Positions 1-10,158 are shown, counted from the first letter of the stretch. The stretch is DNA of 19,616 nucleotides from Hyphochytrium catenoides (GCA_900088475.1 FLMG01003139.1:10232-29847); one strand, 5' to 3'. Numbers and translations: made by a program. The notes: a model not told the origin generated them from the letters alone.

Positions 1-736
1 GGACCACCTCGAGAAACTACCGATGTCATAACTATTATTGGAATGTTTTTACTATAAATGGGGTTCTGGAGATAGTACTACTCCGGTAGGCAGGCCTCCC
101 ATAAGTAAGGCCTGTAGTGGTCCCGAACCGTTCATATCTATAATCCACCTACCTTTAATATGTATTCTTCCTCCTTTGGCATGACACATTCTCGAATATG
201 TTGACTATCCAAAGCTATGGGCAATGTAGCAGTAAACTTTCAAAGATTTGTTTCTAATTAGTATGGCTTTTTGCACTTCAGGACCACTTGCACGCAAATT
301 GGAATGAAACTTATTCTAGATATCAATCCGAGCTCTTGAGCCTTCCCAACTCTAAGTTGCTGGTTACCTGTTATAGAACTACCTCATCGCCGCTGCTGTA
401 GAATACGTGCAGGGCAGCAGTGATTGAGCGGGCGACAGAAGAAATGAAGAGGAAAAGCAAGAGGACCTGGTCATCATGATGATCGACGAGAAAGGCAAGA
501 GATAGAGAGCTTGAAACAAAGGTGCCGCAGGTGGTGGTGAAGCCAGGAAGCTGGGCAGAGGCTTTTAAGGTGAAGCAGAGTGGCAGGAGGAGGTGCATAA
601 AAGGTGAATTACCAAGTGTAGTTGAGAAAAAAAGAGGAACTTCTTTGCATCATTCTACCTCCTCCTCTCTTTTTTGTCGTCATCGGCCCTCATTCGTCTT
701 TTCCTTCTCTGCTGGCCGTCGTACCTGTAATAGAAA
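1..736. other. Left flank or 5' part of the transposon, no supported gene
   Basis: I see no gene here. Open frames in both strands are short, and those that cross 520-736 are shadows. Position 110-121 carries GCCTGTAGTGGT, which recurs twice at 7146-7169. The last 80 bases before the ATG at 737 (about 655-720) are strongly pyrimidine-rich, like a leader or a 3' splice region, and the ATG lies in a good context (AAAATGG). A TAG just upstream (731-733) could be a splice acceptor, so an upstream non-coding exon is possible. Confidence 0.5.
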
Positions 737-3700
737 ATGGCTCCCCATAAGGGAAGACGTCAACGCTGCGGTAATTGTAAAGAGTTTGGCCACAATGCCC
801 GTAAGTGCCGCAACCCTCCTTGGCAAGATACGAGGCGCAGAGAGCTACAGGAGGAAAGAAGAAGGCGATTAGATGCTGATAGTGACGATGGACGAATGGA
901 TGATGGAGCTTTTATGCGTGAAGAAGAAGAGGAGGAAGAGTATCTTGCAGCACGTAGTGGTGAAGAGGAAGGAAGGGACCGGAACGCGAGCAGCTCTTAT
1001 TCTTCTGACGAGGGAATAGAAGGAGTACGGCCGAGAAGGGACCATCATGAGGGCGGCAGAGGAGTTGGAGAAGACAGGAGGGCTCGGCAACAACAAGAAC
1101 AAAGGAAGGAATGCTGCTGTTCCTCCTGTTCCTCCATATGCCCGCGTTCGGCTTCACGAAGTTCCTCCCGAGGAAGAAGAGATCCTTATAGACGAAGTTG
1201 ATATATGGATTAGCAGCGGAGAATAATGGCGGAGAAGAAGGAGTAAGGAGGTATGTCTATATAAAGTTCTTTCTACTCTCTCGCATCATATCATATCTTG
1301 TCTCTTGCGCTCTGTAGGGCTCATACACCTGAGGTGGAAGGACAAGCTCCAGAGAATCTTGAAGCTGAGCGGCAAGGCGGCAGGGAGGGTGGCAGAGCGC
1401 CGGTACAGCAGCCAATCGAACCAAGGGATGATCTACCACCGCAAAGAGATGGTGAGGCTAGTCCACAGAAAGAGTGGATTAACTTTGTCATCAAAGAGCA
1501 AATAGCCAAGATCGATGTGCGCGCAAACTTACGTCAACGTAGAAGAGCTGCCCTATCCATAATGAATTCAAAGGGAGAGCTGTACTGGATTCATCCTACT
1601 CATCCGCTTGCATCGCCCAATATTTCCACGGATCCTTTGGACGTTGACTACTATTGTCGACGACCGATATTTTTCTGGAACCCGGAGGATGTTCATAATG
1701 AGGATCTTCCAGAAGGTGTGCCACCGTGCCCTCAGTGTCGATCAAGGGCACGAGTGACTCATGAAGGACTCAACCCAAAAGTAGGTGCCAGCATACTGAC
1801 CTCATATTGTTTCAAGTTAAAGGTTGCGTTGTTTTTATTGTTCTTCATACTTATATTCCTCTCCATAACAAATACTTTAGGGGCCCCGCAAGGTTTATGG
1901 TGAGCACGATTGGTACTATCTTCTGTGCAGAAGGTTCAAATGTGGCGCCTGTAAAAGGACATTCAACAGTTATGATCAAGATGTGCTGGATCAACTGCCA
2001 GCAGCCCACATCAAAAGGGACTTTCCTGCTATTCTCACGAAGAGATCTGGCCTTGATTTGAGAGTCGTGAGAGATATGAGGTTTTTGGCCTCTAGTGCAT
2101 CTTCTGGCGCAGCGGAGACAATGCATAAACTATTGCTCGATCGGTACAAGAACCGATGGATCCGGCTAATGGCACTTTGGGCTAGTAAGGTAGCGGCTGT
2201 CCGTGACCACGACCGCCAGCATTTGCTTGGACAGCGGGATCTTGCAGCAGACCCGAAGCGGTGGTTGGAGGACTGGACTAACGCGAATCAATACAGCGGT
2301 GGTGTTCCTACTGCTCATTATCTAGCAGATATGCTCAAGATGGACCTTCTAAAGCGAGAGCCCTGGCAGCAACGGACTCAGCAAAAATGGTCAGCCCAGG
2401 TAAGACTAACAAATGAACCTACGGGTGCATGCCTTACTGAAATAGAAACATTCTATTAACCTTTGCTGATACACCTTCCGTCGTCCAATAGATTCTGAAG
2501 GCCGATGGGAACTTCAAAATACCAAAGAAGCTGCATTTAGAGGGAGATAGGGTTGGGGAGGAGCTAACAACGTTCTTCAATGAGAAGGGGCAAGTGCTAA
2601 ATCAGCTATTTACTCCGGCTAGAGCGAACCAAGACACACTTCAACCTATTCTCGAGGGCCTTAAAGAGCGCTTCAAGGGTAATGGTGGTCCATCGCCTGA
2701 GCTAGTTTTTAGAGATAACTGCTGCAGGTTCGTCAGACGAGGCTCGTTAACCATACTTTTCCAAATGTGAGGGGTATGTAATCTAAAGTGAGCTTCTTTT
2801 CGGCGCTTTGCCACTTCTGCTTGGTTGCAGGGATGGCAAGCTGTATAATGAGGTGTTCTTCAAGCCTAATGATGAGGAAGGAGGCCCAGCCCTAGAAGAT
2901 GTACTTCCACCACGACGATTAAGAAGTCTAGCCCTTCCTGAAGGTGTTGCTCCTCGTACCATCTCTGGTCGACTTGACCTTATAGAGGTCTGTAACTCAC
3001 TTAATGCTAAGGCCGCTCAGCAACTTCTATATGTTGGCGTGGCCGTTCAGCACGAGGTTGTCTTCATCGGCGACCGCCGCCCAATTAAGGTGCTGCAGCT
3101 GGCCTACCATACTGGTCACCTGAACCGAGCCCCCGGTGCGAAAGCGTATGAAATTATTCTTATCAACCTCACTTCGCCAGAGTTTGGAGGCCGGTTCCCC
3201 AACATAATAGTCCGGTCTATCTTAGAGAACAAGAATATCATCAAGGTGGCAATCGGCGCTGAACAATTGGCCAGGATGATCTCAGTAGACTTCAAGGTCT
3301 TCTCCAGTTCATGGCTGGATGTAGCCCAGCTGGCAAGGCGTCGTGGCGTCATAGACTCTGTTGGATTGACCTCTAAGGAGTTATGTGAGACATTATTAGG
3401 GTGCACCTATGACGTCCCACTTCCGATCGCCTACGGTTCCTGGGACCAATGGCCCTTGACTAGCAACCAACAGAAGTTTGCGGCTCTAAACGCTTTCTTG
3501 CCTTTGATGGTCTACCTTAAGCTTAAGGAACGACGTCTAAGGAATTTCCAGCCCCCTCCTGCTGTTGCTGCTGGCCCAGTAGACGAAGGTGTTGTGCCTG
3601 TCACGAGAGCTGTCTTCTTAATGGATCTGACAGGAGTGCATAACATTGCCAAAGGAATAATAATCGATGACGGTGATATTGGGGAACAAGAAGTTTTCAA

Positions 3701-6212
3701 GCCTAACGCGGCACAGCTACGCTGTCTAGCTCCTCACCTTAAGCAGATGGCGCGTGTAAAAGTTACTCTCTGTATGATGCCACGAGCCCTTGCGCCCTTG
3801 TTATACCACTCTGTAGGGCGCATTAGCGTGGAGGAGGCTAGACAGAGTGAGTTCATTCTGAACTGGCCCATATCTTGCATGAAAGTGCCAGACACGAATC
3901 CAGATGGTTCTGCCACAGTGGAAGTGCCTTCAGCGCAAGGAAGACCGCTGAACACCCCATCTCAGCAGGGACAGGCAACTACAGGTCCAGGAGGGGCAAT
4001 TGGTCAGGCGGCAGCAGAGGAAGAGCAACAACTTGTGATGGATTTTGAAAGAGATGTGGCGGAGCTCATTCGGTCGTCACTCAACGTTAGCGCCGACCCG
4101 CAGGAGCAACTTTCTTTAGAGGACATTCTTCTTGGAAGAGAACCGGCCCCCGCTGCTGAAGAAGATGCTCGTAACGACAATGGCCCCACTAACTACTCAC
4201 ACAGAGCGGATGATCAGCCGCCGAGGGATGAGGAAGCTCAGAGAAATAGAAGGGACTGGTTAAAAAAGCTATTGAGAGTCAAGCTGGATATTTATCATGC
4301 CATTGACCGAATACGCCGCTGTCTGACAACTAAACATGGAGCTTTGCGCTGTTTCCTGGCATGCCTACGAGAGGCAATCTTCTTCACCTCTAAGGATGAT
4401 ATGGAGCTGGTGAAGGAGGTGCTACGCCGTGACGGTTTGCCCAACGAGGAGATTGAATTAAAGCTTAGGAGTGACTTCCCTTTCTTTATGAAGAGAGTGA
4501 GACGCGTGGTTCCCCCTCCAGCGGAGCTTTACAGGAGACTTGATGTAGTTGGGAAAATGTTTGCCAACATTATCGACGATGCGACGGGAAAGCCTCTGTT
4601 TGACAGGGAAGCTGTTAGAGCTTTTGACAATCTCAAAGTCCACGCCAGCCTGGGGTGTCTTTCTGATGTCCCGGGAATCCCTTTGTACATTGAGCTTGGA
4701 AAAGACTCTCGTGGGATCCCCATATATCGTTGCTGCCGTGGAACTAGCGATATAGAGGGCTATCACAAGCACCTCAAGCTCCTTCTTCAAGGCTCATATT
4801 ACTCTCCGGAGCTGCTTTTTCTTGTTCTTCGGGAGATAAACGGACACTGGAATGTGAATGTCGCTATTCGTTGCAGCAGCTTAGCAGAAATATATGGGGG
4901 CTTCTCAGAACTACCATTGGTTGAAGAAATCCAGCTTGTGACCATGGGCTTCTACAAGGATCATCCTATGTTCAAAGACTGGATGGGTACCTTTCTTGTC
5001 GCAGAAACCGGCGAAAATATGAGCTTCTTGGCACCTATTGAGGACAATCCGGGAGAGGATAATGAGCTAGACCCCGCATCACAACCTAGTAACGGCCCAG
5101 CCCCAACACCAGACCCAGAGGACCAGCCAAATGACGACGGCATTTCATCCTCATCCAGTGAGACGGACACTACTGCATCCGAAAGAGACTCACTACCTGG
5201 CACCGAAAGACTGCTTTTCCCTTCTGTGCGATCCCAGCCTTCGTGTGTCATTAGAGGCCATGAGACAAATATAGCTCTTCCGGTTAGAACGGCGGATGAA
5301 CAGAAAAAGTTCAAGGGTGCCATTAACCAGGGTGAGTATATCCTAGTTGACCGCAAAGGAAATCTGATCCTAAAGTCTGCGGAGCTGTCTCTTTGGTGGA
5401 ACTCTACGGTGACGGCGGATCGGCAGAATGCCCTAGCCATTCACTACAAGACTCCAAGCCTCTTGGAAAAGTACTTCAAGTCCGTACTAAGCCAGCATAA
5501 TCGAATGGCGACACTAGCAGGCACTGATGCACCTACTGTAGCTCGCACTGCCCTGAACCGCGCCAATCAAGTACTACGAGATGCAGAGTTGGCCCCGGAG
5601 ACAACCGTGGGGAGTAATGTGGCTTCTACAACTACAGCGCATCGTCTTTTATGCCCTCAGCAGGGTAGGCCCCCTTCGTTAGATAATCTTCCTCCTCCCG
5701 TTCCTGTTGTTGATCTGCCTGCCAGTGGTCGAGGCACAGAAGGGCTTCAAAACGCGCAGGAATTCTATCGCTACGTTATGGGGCAGCAGGTTCGTGGCTC
5801 ACCCCAAAGCACTGTAGAAGCAAGGGACGCGGCGCCGAGAAGAGTTGCCGGAGCGGCATTTGGGACTCGGGGTACTTCCTCGGGAGGACCAGTAGTGAGG
5901 AAGCGGACTCGGAAGCTGCCACAAAAATGTGCAACGTGCGGTCATTATATGTTCCTGGGGGAATGGAAAGCCTATCATAATATGAAGAGAAAGCGAGGAG
6001 AACAAGGATTGTTCTGTAAGGTACCCGCAGAGCTCCGACGGGCCCTGACCGAGGCTGAAAAAGCAAGGTGGGGAAAGACTCCGAGCACCGCAAGGCCCAA
6101 GGAGAACCTGCCATGTCCATGCCAGACCTGTAAGGACCTTATAGCACTGTGGCTCAGCAAGCAGAACGTATCCCAGCCCTCTGACTCCCTCCCTCCTCAT
6201 TCAGCAGCTTGA
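737..6212 (+). CDS. DDE transposase-like protein with zinc knuckle, DUF6729-like and exonuclease-like domains (5 exons, exon 1 frame-disrupted)
   Basis: Exons: 737-1250, 1318-1780, 1881-2399, 2492-2727, 2831-6212. Introns of 67, 100, 92 and 103 bp all have GT-AG ends, and phases match at every junction. The product is about 1,700 residues. Order: CCHC zinc knuckle (767-808); acidic/basic linker; DUF6729-like Cys-rich region with FFWNPEDV, CPQC and CGAC; first catalytic Asp in LKADGNFK (2504-2506); second Asp in VFRDNCC (2714-2716); exonuclease-like insertion (2955-3527); LDIYHAIDRI (from 4284); Glu in RGTSDIEGYH (4755-4757); acidic Ser/Pro linker; C-terminal Cys/His cluster. The Asp/Asp/Glu plus His pattern is that of RNase H-fold transposases. 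Exon 1 reads in three successive frames (about 737-1020, 1020-1205, 1205-1250), so this copy may be decayed unless tiny introns explain it. Exons 2-5 are clean. It probably cuts and joins DNA in the nucleus, but activity here is unproven. The named family (KDZ-like or other) is uncertain. Confidence 0.72.
767..808 (+). other. CCHC zinc knuckle in transposase N-terminus
   Basis: The peptide CGNCKEFGHNARKC fits C-x2-C-x4-H-x4-C exactly. This is the retroviral-type zinc knuckle, which binds single-stranded nucleic acid. It sits about ten residues after the start Met, in a basic context. Confidence 0.85.
1640..2230 (+). other. DUF6729-like Cys-rich region of the transposase
   Basis: Spliced across the intron 1781-1880, this reads RRPIFFWNPEDV, then CPQC, a Gly-Leu-Asn-Pro turn, HDWYYLLCRRFKCGACKRTF, LDQLPAAHIKRDFPAILTKR, and a long helical stretch ending near WASKVAA. 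An FxW.P segment, two CxxC pairs, an LDQL element and an FPAxLT element in this order match what I remember of DUF6729 proteins in fungi and fish. The CxxC pairs presumably bind zinc. The match is from memory, not a search. Confidence 0.6.
2955..3527 (+). other. DEDD 3'-5' exonuclease-like domain (RNase D/WRN type), probably catalytically dead
   Basis: The fold signature is LYVGVAVQHE (first strand), IKVLQLAY (second strand), a lysine-valine strand KVAIGAEQLARMI with VDFKVF, and YGSWDQWPLTSNQQKFAALNAF, which matches the S.W...PLT..Q..YAA.DA motif. Against the WRN/RNase D pattern the DxE pair is A and Q, the middle Asp is Leu in an ungapped alignment, and the last YxxxD is F and N. All four metal-binding acids are therefore missing. 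The domain lies between the second Asp and the LDIYH strand of the transposase core. Confidence 0.65.
5915..6160 (+). other. C-terminal Cys/His cluster of the transposase
   Basis: The peptide contains KCATCGHYMF, then a His about ten residues on (KAYHNMKRKRG), FCKVP, and finally CPCQTC. Four to seven Cys/His ligands could make one or two zinc sites. It follows a basic stretch (RKRTRKLPQK) that may also act as a nuclear localisation signal. I do not recognise a named family. Confidence 0.5.
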
Positions 6213-6375
6213 ACAACCCCTATTGCTTCTCTCTGTTCATTAAGTTGATTGATGCGGAGCTGATCACTCTCACTTCTTCATCATTTGCCCTAAACCTGCA
6301 AGATTCTTAACCATGTTAAGGAGCCCTCTTCTTCTTTAATATCTTAGCAGCAGGAGGGTGGTTGTCTGCCTTTCT

Positions 6376-6404
6376 AGAGATAGGGACTGTTGGTCTCTAT
6401 CTCT
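6376..6404 (+). other. Stem-loop downstream of transposase
   Basis: AGAGATAGGGAC (6376-6387) pairs with GTCTCTATCTCT (6393-6404) over 12 positions, with one G-T wobble and a 5-base loop. It lies about 160 bp after the stop codon, so it would be in the 3' UTR. Confidence 0.6.
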
Positions 6405-7145
6405 GCTTGTAGCTTAGACCTTGTTTGCATGCCCATGGCACCTCCTGCTCTACAGCTACACTGCGCTTTTCTTGCATGTCACCACCTTCCTAACGGAGGC
6501 TGCAACGAATAATTAAGGAGCCAACACGGTCTCTTGTCGCTCGGAAAATGAGCAACATCTATCTAGATTGCTTTTAGTGCAAAAATGCTGCCTTTCCGGC
6601 TTCGCCTAATAGGAGGATGATAGACTTGCTTGTTCAACATTATTGTTGTCACTATCTCTTATGCCTTATTAATTATTATCTTCTCGTCAGCAGCCTGGTT
6701 CATTGCACACTTGTCTCTGTCTCTGATCTAAGCAGTGATCTTCTGACCTTTAATGTGTCTCATTATCAACAATGGCCTTCAATCAAGAAAGAACTTAGGA
6801 GTGTCCCCTAATAAGATTGAGATATTATCCATTCATCGAGGTCACCACCACCACCATCATCGTGTAGTAGGTGAATAATAATGCGGCATCGACAATAATC
6901 TATGGGATGGCCTTCCTCGTGAGTTGGCGCCTGATTGTTGTTCCCACCATAACTACATTAAATCTCATCGGAAGTTGGCAGGCCCTGTAATATGCCCATC
7001 TGTCCTCTTGTTGCCCACATAAGAAGAACGCCCCTCAAAAAAATAATCTGAAACCTACCTTACGGATGGAGTCACAGGGGCTGTTCTTTTCGACCCTTTC
7101 CTGGTGATTACTGTATCGATTATCATGCCGGTCCAGAATCTGAAC

Positions 7146-7181
7146 GCCTGTAGTGGTGCCTGTAGTGGTCGACTCGAGTCG
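7146..7181. repeat. Tandem 12-bp repeat plus 12-bp palindrome
   Basis: GCCTGTAGTGGT is present at 7146-7157 and 7158-7169 with no spacer, and is followed directly by the palindrome CGACTCGAGTCG at 7170-7181. A third copy of the 12-mer lies at 110-121. The arrangement looks like a protein-binding cluster near one end of the transposon. Confidence 0.6.
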
Positions 7182-7742
7182 TTTCGAGAACAAATAACAA
7201 AAGTTGATGGTAATTAGGAATACATTGGATTCGAGACATTAGCCCTATTCATCTTCATCATTTTTCATCTGATAGTTCTTGGACAAATTGTGTCATCAAG
7301 AGCACGCTATCAGCCAGGACAGTCGCTGCCTTCATGTGCTCCACAAAAAAGACAGAGTAGAACTAGTAGTAGTAGGATGGCTCTTTAGAATGGCCTGGTG
7401 TTGACTTTAGAAAGAAATCAACCATCTGCAGAACTCTAAATAATGATGAAATCTCTACTAGATCTCCATAAATAATGCGCAATAATAATCCGAAGGGATA
7501 GTGGTGATCAACCGGAGGAGCTTCAAACAAAGAGAAGAGAAGAGCGATAATGACGGATAAGACGCAGAACAATTAAAGACGCTTCACCATTGCTCTTTGA
7601 GCTTTTTTCCTTCTACTGCTACCTTCTTTTTGCATACTTTATCTCTTCCTCCGAAACATCAACAGCCACCTTACCTATGGTAGGTGAGCCGAAGTGGCCG
7701 GTACGACATATTACTATGACTCCAAATGTTTTGGAATAAAAA

Positions 7743-7985
7743 TTACCGCAAACTACCGCGAGCTGCCTCAAGCTTACCGCAAACGATGAAGCTTGGCTTG
7801 ACTTATTACAGGAGTGCGGGGCATCTTGAACCGGTAAGTTGGCTAAACTTTTGACAAATCTACCTAGGGGCCGGCCCACACTGTAGACTGTAGACGCTCA
7901 GCTTGCTTTAGGACTCTACCTAGTGACCCAGCCACAACCAGATTGTTATTATCCCACAACCCCTCAGATTGTCCCACAACCCCTC
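7743..7985. repeat. Cluster of short direct repeats
   Basis: Repeats seen: TTACCGCAAAC at 7743-7753 and 7774-7784; TCTACCTAG at 7859-7867 and 7915-7923; CTGTAGA twice in tandem from 7881; TCCCACAACCCCTC at 7952-7965 and 7972-7985 (20-bp period). They precede the kinase pseudogene and have no assigned function. Confidence 0.55.
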
Positions 7986-8070
7986 CACGATCCTTTAGAG
8001 TAAGAACGCTTCCGCCGCCTACCTATGGCTTCAGATGACTACTCTACATACTATTGATCTATTGACAGAG

Positions 8071-9979
8071 ATTGTCTGGGTATGCAACGATGAAGGTCAG
8101 GACGTATTGTTGCTTTAACTCCGCCTGGTATGAGTTCACAGGAAGCACAGAGAGCGAGTCTCTTGGGGATGGATGGCTTAGCTTCTTGCATGAAGATGAC
8201 CGCGACCGGGCTGTCATGCAGTGGTGCTACGCTTTTAGGACCAAAACCCGCAATGACATCAAGTACCGGTTTCGGCGACACGATGGCGTCTACCGTTGGT
8301 ACATTGGACGCGCTAATGCAATGCTATATCGTCGGTGGGTTGGGTCATGCACAGATTTAGGCGATGCTATGACGCCAGCAACGGAGCTTGAAGTTCAGAA
8401 AGAGCTTCTTACAACTACGCTAAAACAGATCGCCGCTGCAGTACAATTACAGAAGCACCATCAGGTCGGCTCGTTTTCGCCAATGGCAAGATGGGACAGG
8501 TATGGGGATTGCAGATAAAGCCATCTCAGAACATTGATGACTGTGAGGACTGGGATGCTTTCCATCCTGATTCACAGCGATACTCCAAACAGGATTGGCC
8601 GCTAGCACGTTGACATTGATGACTGTGTGCTAAATGGGAAACGGCTGTCAACGAGGTCACTGAGACTATGTAAGGTGATGGTACGAGGTCAACCATTTCC
8701 TTATCTCAGCACCTGTGCAGAACGGTGAAGCTCTGGACGAGACGCCAACACTACAAAAAGAAAGGTTAGAAAACCATGAGTGAAGCCAAGACGGCATTTG
8801 AAGCGTCTCCCATCGAGTCCAACTTCATAGCCAACATGAGTCATGAACTGCGTACACCCATCAATTGTATCATTGGAGCGAGCAGTCTTCTAGAAACGAC
8901 ATGTGCTGCCTTGCCAAGTGACCAAAGAGTGAATGTGGAGGTCATAATGGACAGTGCCCGCACCTTAGAGGAGCTGGTCACTGATCTCTTAGACCTTTCA
9001 AGGCTTGAAGAGGAGCTTCTTGAGCTAGCTGGACAACAACAATTTTTGTCCCACTGAACTGTTATGTACTGTTCTTGCTCGTGCAGAAAGGAGAGTCCGC
9101 AAAAAAGAACAGAGGCAACTGACAATCAACCATACAGTCTCCGACTCGCATGTCTGTGTTAAAGGGGACGGCCAGAGGGTACAGCGGATACTACTCAACC
9201 TACTCTCTAACGCTATAAAGTTTACTCCGGACGGAAAAAGCATTAATGTAACTCTATCATCACGAGAATATCCGACGAAGAGCCCCCACTTCGTAATGTT
9301 AGACTTCTCTGTACATTATAATGGTATTGGTATCGATCAGGAGGCACAGACTAGGCTGTTTGAGCCCTTCATGCCAAGCGGATAGCAGCACAACCAGAAA
9401 CTATGGCGGGTCAGGTCTTGGCTTACCACTATGCAAGAAGCTATTAGATTTGATGGGCGGTGATATGACTATAATCTCGTCACCTGCGAAGGGGTCAACG
9501 TTCTCAATCCATATCCCGCTAAAGCGAGTAGCAGATGCTGAAGTCAGTCAAATGGAGAATCAACGGTGGAGGTATTTCTCTGACATAGCTGTCGGTAGTC
9601 GTCGCTCGTACTTAACAGCTGAAGAGCGAGCCAAGAAGAGAATCCTGATCGTGGAAGACAACAAGCTAAGCGCCACGACCCATGAAGCTACTATCCACAA
9701 ATGGGTATAGCTACGTAGACTGGGCACTGGACGGTTCTGTGGCATTGGAAGTTAAAGCATAGCAAGTATGACCTGGTCCTTATGGATTGTCAGATGCCGG
9801 TAATGGACGGTTTCGAGGCCACACGCATTATTCTCCGCAAGGCTTGTATGGATTGTGGCATGGATGGCATCATACTGAAGCCATTCAACGTTAACCACCT
9901 TGTCAAGATTCTGGATGCGATGCTAAGGTCAAAAGAGGCTAAGTGGAAATATCTATTTAGGGGGTTAGAGATCACGTAG
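8071..9979 (+). pseudogene. Hybrid histidine kinase pseudogene (PAS-PAS-HisKA-HATPase-receiver)
   Basis: In life this protein would sense a signal through PAS domains, autophosphorylate on His and pass phosphate to its own receiver Asp. Seen in order: PAS 1 with SAWYEFTG, HEDDRDRAV and WVGSCTDLGD (8071-8370); PAS 2 with APSGRLVFANGKMGQVWG and DWPLAR (8455-8610); HisKA box FIANMSHELRTPIN, His codon 8842-8844; N box LLNLLSNAIKFTP (about 9190-9230); G1 box NGIGI, the usual preceding Asp being Tyr; G2 box GGSGLGLPLCKKLL; receiver with [20 protein letters not shown] (the Asp of MDCQMP is the phosphoacceptor) and ILKPF. The reading frame changes near 8115, 8450, 9035, 9375, 9690 and 9765, and a TGA ends PAS 2 at 8611. 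The receiver also lacks about 30 residues, including the usual TANA block, between RIIL and [11 protein letters not shown]. None of the shifts has splice sites, so introns do not rescue it. Too broken to make a working kinase. Confidence 0.88.
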
Positions 9980-9998
9980 GCAGGACCGAATAAACTGT

Positions 9999-10021
9999 AT
10001 CCTGTTGCTGGGAGACAGGAT
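9999..10021. other. Small hairpin after kinase remnant
   Basis: ATCCTGT (9999-10005) and ACAGGAT (10015-10021) form a 7-bp stem with a 9-base loop just past the end of the pseudogene. Function unknown; could be chance. Confidence 0.35.
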
Positions 10022-10158
10022 TACTAATATGATACTTCGACAGACAAATTCCTAGAGAGTGTGCTGTGGTCGTAAAGCTACTAACGCTACAGGGGTGGTG
10101 TAATGAAACTTAGCGTTCAAGAGAATGCAATCGCCCCGAGGATAGAGTGCTTTTAGCT

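Larger units (their letters stand above)
110..7181 (+). mobile_element. Candidate DNA transposon (DDE type), ends not proven
   Basis: The span is defined by the transposase-like gene at 737-6212 and by a shared 12-bp motif, GCCTGTAGTGGT. The motif is present once at 110-121 and twice in direct tandem at 7146-7157 and 7158-7169, followed at once by the perfect palindrome CGACTCGAGTCG (7170-7181). The copies are in direct orientation, so they are not classical terminal inverted repeats. They could be subterminal binding sites, or repeats unrelated to the ends. No target-site duplication was identified. The transposase family resemblance comes from the protein; the element boundaries are inference. 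Confidence 0.35.
6213..8070. other. Non-coding stretch downstream of the transposase
   Basis: No gene is supported. It contains the hairpin at 6376-6404, the 12-bp repeat pair and palindrome at 7146-7181, and a group of short direct repeats at 7743-7985. Two minus-strand open frames (7619-7879 and 7363-7572) have some protein-like stretches but no recognisable domain, and I left them uncalled. Some of this may be the 3' part of the transposon; the 3' end just before 8071 may contain lost N-terminal kinase sequence. Confidence 0.5.

Noticed and set aside
522-872. Open frame of 116 codons overlapping the transposase start
   Set aside because: It overlaps the zinc-knuckle frame, has no domain and loses to the CCHC-bearing frame.
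4961-5440. 159-codon minus-strand frame inside the transposase
   Set aside because: It mirrors the coding strand of exon 5 and has no recognisable content of its own.
5799-6200. 133-codon minus-strand frame at the transposase C-terminus
   Set aside because: It is a shadow of the Cys/His-cluster coding sequence.
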